Source: an uncultured Oscillospiraceae bacterium (GTDB lineage Bacteria > Bacillota > Clostridia > Oscillospirales > Acutalibacteraceae). Taken from it: DNA of 6,091 nucleotides. The stretch is taken from positions 1-6,091 of the forward strand of contig USAR01000094.1 in the NCBI GenBank assembly GCA_900552605.1, written 5' to 3'. This document shows positions 1 through 5,457 of this stretch, in pieces. Each line of letters begins with the position of its first letter. Positions within the stretch are counted from its first letter, which is position 1. The position numbers and the translations under genes are program-made. A model generated the notes under the pieces. It searched no databases and was not told the origin of the DNA. It saw only the letters and a program-made list of their open reading frames with translations.

Positions 1-1149
1 TGCGGCGTTTTTACCGCCGGCGTCGGGTATGATATGCACATCTAAATTCGGCGCTTTTGCAATCAATTTTTCTGTAAGAGTAGGTTTGGAAATTATGCTC
101 TTTCGGGTTGCGGAGCTTCTTCCTATCACGATTTTTGAAACCCCCGAAAGCCTTGCAAATTCGGCAATTTGATAGGAAACATCTTCACCGTACACGGTCT
201 CGATTTTAGCGCCTAATTGTTCTGCAAGATGCATATTGTTTCGCAGTCGCTTAACATCTTCCTCGGACATTACCTGATAATCCGGTGTTTCCACAAACAG
301 CGCAGTAAAAGCGCCCTTAAATGCGTTTGCCATTCGAGCGGCGGTACGAATGATTTTGGGATTGGATGGTGACGACGAAAGGCAGACGAGGATATGCTCG
401 TCCGTATGATAATCGCTGTGGCTTTTCATTCTTACGGCTTCGGTAAGAAGATTTACCCTGTCCGCACAGCGGCGCAAGGCAATTTCCCGAAGCGCAGTAA
501 GATTTTCCACGGTAAAGAAGTTTTCTGTTGCACGCTCAGCCTGAGCAGTTTTATACACCTTGCCCGCTTGCAACCGTTCAATCAAGTCCTGCGGCTCAAT
601 ATCCACAAGCTCAACCTGACTTGCATTATCAAAAACCGAATCGGGGATACGCTCATGCACCATAACTCCCGTTATAGACGCAACAGTATCATTAAGGCTC
701 TCGATATGCTGAACATTTACTGTGGTATAAACATCTATTCCCGCATTAAGCAGTTCTTCAATATCCTGATAACGCTTTGTATGACGACACACGGGGGCAT
801 TGGTATGAGCAAGCTCATCCACAAGGATTAACTGCGGACGGCGTGCAAGGGCGGCGTCCAGATTAAATTCCGAAAGTGTAATTCCGTTATATTCCGACAC
901 AAGATTCGGAATACATTCCAATCCGTTTACAAGTGCGGAGGTCTGCGGACGGGCGTGCGGCTCAATGTAACCGGCAACCACATCAATACCGCGCCGCTTT
1001 GCCGCATGTGCGGCTTTGAGCATTGCATAGGTTTTGCCTACGCCTGCGGCATATCCGAAAAATATTTTCAAATGCCCGCGATTAAGGTTTTTCTCTTCCT
1101 TTTCAATTTGCTTTAAAATCTGTTCCGGGTTTTGCCTTGCTTCGTCCAT
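1..1149 (-). CDS. kdpD: KdpD osmosensitive K+ sensor histidine kinase, N-terminal 383 residues (3' end outside window)
   Basis: Membrane sensor kinase that senses K+ limitation and, with its response regulator KdpE, controls kdpFABC. The frame is open for 383 codons from ATG at 1149 to the window edge. Visible: a P-loop GYAAGVGKT (residues 32-40), Walker B and following motif LILVDELAHTN (107-117), the family motifs KRYQDIEELL (125-134) and VNVQHIESLND (144-154), HERIPD (165-170), and NLTALREIALRR (216-227), all typical of the KdpD domain. A universal-stress (Usp) domain follows (about 252-375), with a candidate cyclic-di-AMP motif: SSS at 258-260, exactly 20 residues, then FTALF at 281-285. 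The usual APGSRH is APVCRH here (118-123). The four membrane helices and the kinase domains would lie beyond the window, so a full-length kinase is inferred, not seen. The start is supported by AGGAGGTG at 1154-1161, six bases after AGGAGG. It follows the CorA gene by 40 bases with no terminator, so the two are probably co-transcribed. Confidence 0.95.
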   Translation of the reverse strand, partial: MDEARQNPEQILKQIEKEEKNLNRGHLKIFFGYAAGVGKTYAMLKAAHAAKRRGIDVVAGYIEPHARPQTSALVNGLECIPNLVSEYNGITLSEFNLDAALARRPQLILVDELAHTNAPVCRHTKRYQDIEELLNAGIDVYTTVNVQHIESLNDTVASITGVMVHERIPDSVFDNASQVELVDIEPQDLIERLQAGKVYKTAQAERATENFFTVENLTALREIALRRCADRVNLLTEAVRMKSHSDYHTDEHILVCLSSSPSNPKIIRTAARMANAFKGAFTALFVETPDYQVMSEEDVKRLRNNMHLAEQLGAKIETVYGEDVSYQIAEFARLSGVSKIVIGRSSATRKSIISKPTLTEKLIAKAPNLDVHIIPDAGGKNAA

Positions 1150-1189
1150 AAAACACCTCCTGTAAATCTCATATTTTAAGAGAGTGAAA

Positions 1190-2101
1190 TTAAAAGAATT
1201 TTTTCTTTTTGAAGTAAATAAATTCTCCGACTGCAATAATAAGTGCAACCAGTATGACAACCGGGTAACCGTACCGCCATTTCAGCTCCGGCATATAAGC
1301 AAAGTTCATTCCATACCATCCCGTGAGTAAAGTAAGCGGCAGGAAAAAGGTGGTGACGATTGTGAGAATGCCCATAATCTTATTTTGCCGTGCATCCTGC
1401 TTTGACTGATAAAGCTCACGAAGCTGAAGCATATTTTCACGGAGCAACTGAACATGATTTTGCAATCTCTCGGCACGGTGGGTAAATTTTTCCCAGTCCT
1501 GTGTATCGTCTGCAAATGAAGAACACGCGCGGGATTGAAACAACTCTCCGATATCTGTCAATTGTTCATAGTAAGCGTTTAATTCGGACAGCTTTTGCCT
1601 GTGTTTTGTAAGCAACGGGAAAAAGTCTGCCGAACCGCCGGAGCCGATATTTTCTTCCATTTTTTCTGTTTCTGACTCGATGTGAGAAAGATAGAGAACA
1701 TCATCCTCTATCATTTGCTCCATAAACTGCAAAAGAAGCTGAGCCGGACTGTTAAGCTCCCGAAGCATACCTATCCGTTTGTCTGCCCATAATTTCAAAT
1801 CGCCTACATCTTCGACAAATAAGAGCGACTGTCCCGTCAAATAAAATCCGAACGAAAGCTGCGGTGAACGCTGTTCGCTTTTTTGAGGCAGGCGTAAGGT
1901 CCCGATGATGCATTTTTTGAACACCTCTGCCTTACAATAACGAATTGATCCGAGGCAGTGAAGAAGTTCTTTATAATATGGCAGTTGTTCCTTACATTCG
2001 TGAAATTCCGCCGTGCTCATAACCGTGAAAAACGGCTCTTTATCGTTGCAATTCTGAGCGGCTTGGAGACTCCCGTCTTTTGAATCAATAAAGTATTGCA
2101 T
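1190..2101 (-). CDS. corA: CorA-family divalent-cation (Mg2+/Co2+ type) channel protein, 303 residues
   Basis: Inner-membrane channel of the CorA family, whose members work as pentamers that usually pass Mg2+ or Co2+. With the start at 2101 the protein has 303 residues, close to normal family length. It has a soluble N-terminal domain (about 1-120), a long helical, charged segment (about 125-240), then two membrane helices (about 241-261 and 279-297). The hallmark YGMN lies at 263-266 between the helices, followed by MPEL (270-273) and GYP, and the C-terminus is a positive tail, KKKKFF. The frame can be extended to an ATG at 2137, but I reject that start: the extra 12 codons contain the -10 box of the gene's own promoter, while ATG at 2101 has AAAGGAGA in front at good spacing. 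It sits between K+ transport genes and kdpD. Family assignment is firm; the ion carried cannot be read from sequence, so the symbol is by family only. Confidence 0.92.
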   Translation of the reverse strand: MQYFIDSKDGSLQAAQNCNDKEPFFTVMSTAEFHECKEQLPYYKELLHCLGSIRYCKAEVFKKCIIGTLRLPQKSEQRSPQLSFGFYLTGQSLLFVEDVGDLKLWADKRIGMLRELNSPAQLLLQFMEQMIEDDVLYLSHIESETEKMEENIGSGGSADFFPLLTKHRQKLSELNAYYEQLTDIGELFQSRACSSFADDTQDWEKFTHRAERLQNHVQLLRENMLQLRELYQSKQDARQNKIMGILTIVTTFFLPLTLLTGWYGMNFAYMPELKWRYGYPVVILVALIIAVGEFIYFKKKKFF

Positions 2102-2108
2102 AATAGCG

Positions 2109-2116
2109 TCTCCTTT
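2109..2116 (-). promoter_or_regulatory. Ribosome binding site that fixes the corA start
   Basis: Minus-strand AAAGGAGA, with eight bases between GGAG and ATG at 2101. It favours this start over the in-frame ATG at 2137, which has no comparable site and lies upstream of the predicted transcript start. Confidence 0.85.
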
Positions 2117-2125
2117 CCGTTCATC

Positions 2126-2154
2126 ATTATACCACATTATGAAAGTTTTTTCTA
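2126..2154 (-). promoter_or_regulatory. Extended -10 sigma-A-type promoter for corA-kdpD
   Basis: On the minus strand a perfect TATAAT (2131-2126) is preceded by TGG, giving an extended -10. Seventeen bases upstream is TAGAAA (2154-2149), four of six matches to TTGACA. The -35 box starts on the TAG stop codon of the upstream gene. Transcription would begin near 2119, giving a leader of roughly 20 bases that contains the corA ribosome site. This would let corA and probably kdpD be expressed independently of the ktr genes. Read from sequence only; no expression data. Confidence 0.7.
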
Positions 2155-2670
2155 CTTTACATATTCCGCATTGATCGCCGCTTGATTTGACAAAAGCAAA
2201 TCCGAAAAGCTATTGACAAGGGCATTGCTTGAAGCCTTTTTCCATACCACAGCGGTTTGAATTCCTGAAGGATTCAGCGGCTCTATCGTACATCCTGTTT
2301 TCTCGCAGATAATACTGTTTTGCTTTGCGGAAATGATAAGACAGTTGTAGGTATCGTCATTTGCGGAAGCATTGTTTTCAATAAAGCCAAAGTCAATGCG
2401 ATTTTTGTTTAGCTTATCATATATATCCTCTGTATTTCCAAACAGGAAATGAAGCTGACAATTCGGATTTCCTTTTGAAAACTTTTCAAACAGCGGCATC
2501 AGCGAATCTATTATCATAGGATTATCAAATGCAATTAAAAGGCTGTTTTCTGCGATTTCAGCGTCAATTAAGCGGCGGTTATTTTCTAAAAATGCGTCAA
2601 GCTTTTTCATTACAAAGTAACCGAACACAATTATGGCAGCCACTGCGCACACTAACAATAATTCTTTCAT
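2152..2670 (-). CDS. Membrane-anchored protein with a shortened LysR-type effector-like domain, function unknown
   Basis: A 172-residue protein I cannot assign to a characterised family. Residues 3-20 form one hydrophobic helix, followed by K22, K23, R33 and R34, so by the positive-inside rule the rest probably faces the cytoplasm. Residues 43-98 read like the first half of a LysR-regulator substrate-binding domain: a strand (SLLIAFDN), a helix with LMPLFEKF, then NCQLHFLFGNTEDIYDKL and the RIDFGFIEN segment (91-99). Residues 137-160 (GIQTAVVWKK, then a helix with FSDLLL) resemble the last strand and helix of the same domain. Much of the second subdomain seems missing: about 130 residues here against about 200 normally. 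There is no helix-turn-helix. The gene starts 22 bases after ktrA with only a weak GGGAAG ribosome site, so it is probably translated from the ktrBA transcript. The context suggests a link to K+ transport or sensing, but this is inference. A decayed regulator is unlikely, since the frame is intact. Confidence 0.75.
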   Translation of the reverse strand: MKELLLVCAVAAIIVFGYFVMKKLDAFLENNRRLIDAEIAENSLLIAFDNPMIIDSLMPLFEKFSKGNPNCQLHFLFGNTEDIYDKLNKNRIDFGFIENNASANDDTYNCLIISAKQNSIICEKTGCTIEPLNPSGIQTAVVWKKASSNALVNSFSDLLLSNQAAINAEYVK

Positions 2671-2692
2671 ACTTCCCGTCTTCTTTCGGAAT

Positions 2693-3340
2693 TTATATGT
2701 GAAAACACTTTTGTATGTTTTTGGTGTCGCCCAGCACTAAAATGGTGTCGCCCGGTACAAAGCTTGTTTCGGGCGCAAAATTCAGAGTCATTTTACCGTC
2801 ACGCTTAATCGCCATAATATTGATACCGTGCTTTTTACGCACATCTGCTTCAATAACGGTTTTTCCGATCCATTTTTCAGGTACGGCAATTTCAATAATC
2901 GCATGGTCGCTGTCAAGTTCTATGTAATCGAGGATATGGTCGGCGGTATAGCGGATAGCCGTCCAATCAGCGAGCTGCTTTTCAGGATATACGATTTCAT
3001 CCGCACCGTTTCGCAGAAGGAATTTTGCGTGAACATCTCTTGCCGCACGGGAAACCACTTTTTTGGCACCCAATTCCTTTAAAAGAGATGTTGTTTCAAG
3101 CGAGCTTTGGAAATCGTCCCCGATTGCGACAATGCAAATATCAAAATTATTTACTCCCAATGACTCTAAAAACTCTTCATTTGTTGCGTCGCCTATTTGC
3201 GCGTTCATAACAAAGGGCAATACCGCATTTACTCTTTTTTCGTTTTTATCAACAGCCATAACCTGATGCCGCAGCTCATTAAGCTTCATGGCAATGTGTC
3301 TGCCAAACCTGCCAAGCCCTATAAGTAAAACAGATTTCAT
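2693..3340 (-). CDS. ktrA: KtrA/TrkA-type RCK gating subunit of K+ uptake channel
   Basis: Cytosolic regulatory subunit that forms a ring under the KtrB channel and gates it in response to bound nucleotide. The 215 residues hold one RCK_N and one RCK_C domain, the KtrA layout; classical E. coli TrkA has two copies and is about twice as long. The Rossmann nucleotide site is GLGRFG (8-13, with G8, G10, G13), with the acidic ribose-binding residue D31 at the end of the second strand. GDATNEEFL (50-58) and NGADEIVYPE (111-120) are family motifs. RCK_C spans about 137-215; its segment VRKKHGINIMAIKR (167-180) lies where cyclic-di-AMP binds in S. aureus KtrA. The gene starts 12 bases after ktrB; its ribosome site AAAGGAGA (3354-3347) overlaps the ktrB stop codon, indicating coupled translation. 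Generic annotation would call it trkA. Confidence 0.95.
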   Translation of the reverse strand: MKSVLLIGLGRFGRHIAMKLNELRHQVMAVDKNEKRVNAVLPFVMNAQIGDATNEEFLESLGVNNFDICIVAIGDDFQSSLETTSLLKELGAKKVVSRAARDVHAKFLLRNGADEIVYPEKQLADWTAIRYTADHILDYIELDSDHAIIEIAVPEKWIGKTVIEADVRKKHGINIMAIKRDGKMTLNFAPETSFVPGDTILVLGDTKNIQKCFHI

Positions 3341-3352
3341 CTTTCTTCTCCT

Positions 3353-4693
3353 TTAACCGACCGTAATTTTTTCCTGCGGATATTTTGTTACGTTTGTCTC
3401 CGCACCTTTCATTGCCGCAAATATCAATGTCAGTCCTCCGACTCTTCCGAAGAACATAAGTACAATCAGAATGAACTGCGAAACAATCCCCAACTGTGAG
3501 GTAATGCCGAGAGAAAGTCCCACCGTTCCGATTGCCGAAGCTGTTTCAAACATTGACGGGAGCAAGGGTATATTTTCAAGACGGCTGATGATCATTCCGC
3601 CGCCTGTAAACAGCACAATGTACATCAAAAATATGGTTGACGCGCTTTTTACGGTATCGTCAGATATGCGCCGTTTGAAAAAGTGTGTATTTTCCTTTTT
3701 GCGAAACACGGACAGCGCCGATGAACCCAAAACGGCGATTGTTGTGGTTTTCATACCGCCTGCCGTTGAACCGGGCGAACCGCCGATCAGCATCAACAGT
3801 ATAATCAGCATTTGACCTGTCTCACTGAAGGCTGTTAAATCCGTCGTATTAAAGCCGGCTGTTCTCGGCGTAACAGACTGGAAAAGAGAGGTCAGGATTC
3901 TTTCTCCGAGGGGAAGGCTCTGATACTCGAAAAAGAAAAAGTAAAACGCCGGCAGGATAATCAGTATTCCCGTCACGGTAAGGATTACCTTGCTTTGCAT
4001 TCGGTATTTTCTGAAATGAAGCTTGTTGTTTTTGATATCCTCCCAAGTTAAAAAGCCTATGCCGCCGATAATAATAAGCGCCATAACCGTGAAGTTGAAA
4101 AAGGGCTGTGATGCATAAGAGGTTAATGACGAAAACGGCTCTTTAACGCCGATTAAGTCAAAACCTGCGTTGCAAAACGCCGAAATGGAATGGAACAAAG
4201 CATACCATATGCCCTTCATAATTCCGAAATCACGGATAAAAGCCGGTAAAAGCAAAGCTGCTCCAATCAGCTCAATGCACACTGTTATTTTCAGTATAAA
4301 TTTTGTAAGCCGTACAATTCCGCCGAGATGGTGTGCGGAAACAGCCTCCTGCATTGTGCTTCTCTGCATCAGCCCTATTTTTCGACCTGAAACCGCCGCA
4401 ACCGAAACCGCAACCGTGACAATGCCCATACCGCCGATTTGAATTAAAAACAGAATGACGCTCTGCCCGAACATTGACCAGTATGTAGCGGTATCGTGTA
4501 TAACCAAACCGGTTACACAAACTGCGGAGGTTGCGGTAAACAGTGCGTCTGAAAATACAGCGCCTTTACCGTCCCTTGTCGCAACGGGCAGCATTAACAG
4601 TATGCTGCCTAAAATTATCACTGACAGAAAGCCTAATATAATAATCTGAAACGATGTAATATGCCTGTGTTTTAGATTTTGCCGTTTTATCAT
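3353..4693 (-). CDS. ktrB: KtrB/TrkH-family K+ channel subunit
   Basis: Membrane K+ translocating subunit, working with KtrA. At 446 residues it matches KtrB; TrkH proteins are longer, with an extra N-terminal helix pair. It shows the four repeated helix-pore-helix units, each with its selectivity-filter glycine: CVTGL (59-63, G62), CNAGF (174-178, G177), RTAGF (277-281, G280) and TVGLS (390-394, G392). The glycine-rich gating loop in the third unit is GGSPGSTAGGMK (304-315). The conserved arginine in the last helix is R417 in FFGRVGGLT. The start at 4693 has a modest ribosome site, GAAGGT, seven bases upstream; this site is part of a long inverted repeat. The gene follows the kdpC terminator, so it probably has its own promoter, and it is followed closely by ktrA. 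Partner and K+ selectivity are known for the family; K+ versus Na+ coupling cannot be told here. Confidence 0.95.
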   Translation of the reverse strand: MIKRQNLKHRHITSFQIIILGFLSVIILGSILLMLPVATRDGKGAVFSDALFTATSAVCVTGLVIHDTATYWSMFGQSVILFLIQIGGMGIVTVAVSVAAVSGRKIGLMQRSTMQEAVSAHHLGGIVRLTKFILKITVCIELIGAALLLPAFIRDFGIMKGIWYALFHSISAFCNAGFDLIGVKEPFSSLTSYASQPFFNFTVMALIIIGGIGFLTWEDIKNNKLHFRKYRMQSKVILTVTGILIILPAFYFFFFEYQSLPLGERILTSLFQSVTPRTAGFNTTDLTAFSETGQMLIILLMLIGGSPGSTAGGMKTTTIAVLGSSALSVFRKKENTHFFKRRISDDTVKSASTIFLMYIVLFTGGGMIISRLENIPLLPSMFETASAIGTVGLSLGITSQLGIVSQFILIVLMFFGRVGGLTLIFAAMKGAETNVTKYPQEKITVG

Positions 4694-4742
4694 AACGGAT
4701 ACCTTCGCAATCTTAATATCATATTTAGATTGTCTTTATTTT

Positions 4743-4770
4743 ATCTTAATCTGCATTAAATCGGTGTAAA
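4743..4770 (-). promoter_or_regulatory. Candidate promoter for ktrBA
   Basis: Minus strand TTTACA (4770-4765), a five-of-six -35, then 16 bases, then TAAGAT (4748-4743), a four-of-six -10. Transcription would start near 4736, about 43 bases before ktrB. An alternative -10, TATGAT (4723-4718), is closer to consensus but has no -35, as expected only if an activator helps. The two cannot be separated by eye. Confidence 0.4.
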
Positions 4771-4781
4771 CAAGATAAAAA
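4763..4781 (-). promoter_or_regulatory. Tract resembling a KdpE response-regulator site
   Basis: Minus strand TTTTTATCTTGTTTACACC has two TTTA-containing half sites nine bases apart. It resembles the T-rich KdpE site ahead of E. coli kdpFABC as I remember it (TTTTTATACTTTTTTTACACC), though with two bases less between halves. If TATGAT at 4723-4718 is the -10, the tract centres near -61, an ordinary activator position. The tract also overlaps the -35 of the other promoter candidate, so a real site could instead repress that one. The base composition is AT-rich and chance similarity is possible. Confidence 0.3.
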
Positions 4782-4805
4782 CAATATTAAGATTGCATAA
4801 AGGTA

Positions 4806-4835
4806 AAGGCGGAAAAGTCAAAACTCTTCCGCCTT
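4806..4835 (-). terminator. Hairpin terminator after kdpC
   Basis: AAGGCGGAA at 4806-4814 pairs perfectly with 4827-4835 (nine pairs). After one mismatch, AGT/ACT extends the stem to a four-base loop. It begins seven bases after the kdpC stop codon. The T-tract is interrupted (TTTACCTTT including the stem end), so termination may be partial, leaving some read-through into ktrB. Confidence 0.7.
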
Positions 4836-4842
4836 AAAACTA

Positions 4843-5445
4843 TTACAGAATTCCGTCCAGCATCAAATTCACTTTAAGAACATTTACTGTTTCTTCTCCA
4901 AAGACACCTAAGAACTTACCGTCGGTGCATTTTTGAATAATCTCCCGCACCTCGTCCTCGGTCATATCGTTTGCTTTTGCGATTCTTGCCACCTGATACT
5001 CGGCGGCGGCGGGGGAAATATGCGGGTCAAGTCCGCTGCCTGAGCAGGTCACGAGGTCAACGGGGATTGCCGTTTCGTCCATATCGGTGTTTGCCTCCCG
5101 CAGCTTTTCCACACGCTCCCGAACCAAAGCCTCATATTCTTCGCTTGCCGGGGAAAGATTGGAGGGTGCGGCATACATCAGAGTTTTTCCGTTTTCGTCC
5201 TTGTAGGTTGAAACATCAATATTTATAATTCGTCCCCACATATGGCCGGCATCCGTATACTGTTGACCGAGCAGCTCACAGCCGTACTTTTTTCCGTCAA
5301 CCTCAATAATACTGCCGTTTGCTTTATCAGGAAAAATAAGCTGTGAAATGCCTGTTACAACACCTGTGTAAACAACGCCGCAGAGCAATGTAAAAATAAG
5401 AAAGATTATTGCCGCTCTCGGCAGTACATTTTTTAATGTTTTCAT
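4843..5445 (-). CDS. kdpC: KdpC, accessory subunit of the KdpFABC K+-transporting ATPase
   Basis: Single-span membrane subunit that sits beside KdpA and KdpB and is needed for assembly and activity of the high-affinity K+ pump. The 200 residues are normal KdpC length. One membrane helix spans about 12-34, with the basic start MKTLKNVLPR facing the cytoplasm and the rest outside. Family motifs: MWGR (69-72), SNLSPASEEY (95-104), and the KdpC signature SGSGLDPHISPAAAEYQV (135-152), plus the ending VNVLKVNLMLD. The start at 5445 has a full ribosome site AAGGAGGT (5459-5452) that overlaps the kdpB stop codon, so translation is probably coupled. A terminator follows directly. The middle region is somewhat unlike E. 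coli KdpC, with a GRII in place of the usual GRPS, but no essential motif appears lost. Confidence 0.95.
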   Translation of the reverse strand: MKTLKNVLPRAAIIFLIFTLLCGVVYTGVVTGISQLIFPDKANGSIIEVDGKKYGCELLGQQYTDAGHMWGRIINIDVSTYKDENGKTLMYAAPSNLSPASEEYEALVRERVEKLREANTDMDETAIPVDLVTCSGSGLDPHISPAAAEYQVARIAKANDMTEDEVREIIQKCTDGKFLGVFGEETVNVLKVNLMLDGIL

Positions 5446-5457
5446 TGTATAACCTCC

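Larger units (their letters stand above)
4701..4804 (-). repeat. Long inverted repeat whose proximal arm covers the ktrB ribosome site
   Basis: GCAATCTTAATAT at 4707-4719 is the exact inverse complement of 4784-4796 (13 of 13 bases, 64-base spacer). A further five pairs, 4701-4705 with 4800-4804, extend it across a small internal loop (4706 against 4797-4799). In RNA reading through from kdpC, the outer five pairs would hide AAGGT, the core of the ktrB ribosome site. A transcript starting inside the spacer would lack the upstream arm and leave the site free. The repeat could also act in DNA as an operator. The pairing is seen directly; both roles are inferred. Confidence 0.6.

Noticed and set aside
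394..831. Plus-strand open frame of 145 codons opposite kdpD
   Set aside because: It lies fully antisense to strongly conserved KdpD coding sequence, has no recognisable domain and no good ribosome site.
1150..1189. A terminator or separate promoter between corA and kdpD
   Set aside because: Forty bases with no stem of useful length and no paired promoter boxes; only the kdpD ribosome site is evident.
2102..2137. Twelve extra N-terminal codons of the corA frame (MWYNDE start)
   Set aside because: They contain the -10 box and lie upstream of the ribosome site; no ribosome site precedes the ATG at 2137.
2152..2670. The 172-residue gene as a decayed remnant of a full LysR regulator
   Set aside because: The frame is intact, a clean membrane helix replaces the DNA-binding domain, and only 22 bases separate it from ktrA, leaving no room for a lost N-terminus.
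3471..3815. Plus-strand open frame of 114 codons opposite ktrB
   Set aside because: It mirrors the conserved filter and gating-loop coding region of ktrB and shows no protein-like features of its own.
4694..4842. A ydaO-type cyclic-di-AMP riboswitch before ktrB
   Set aside because: The gap is short, AT-rich and taken up by the terminator, promoter-like boxes and inverted repeat; I see none of the conserved GC-rich ydaO core.
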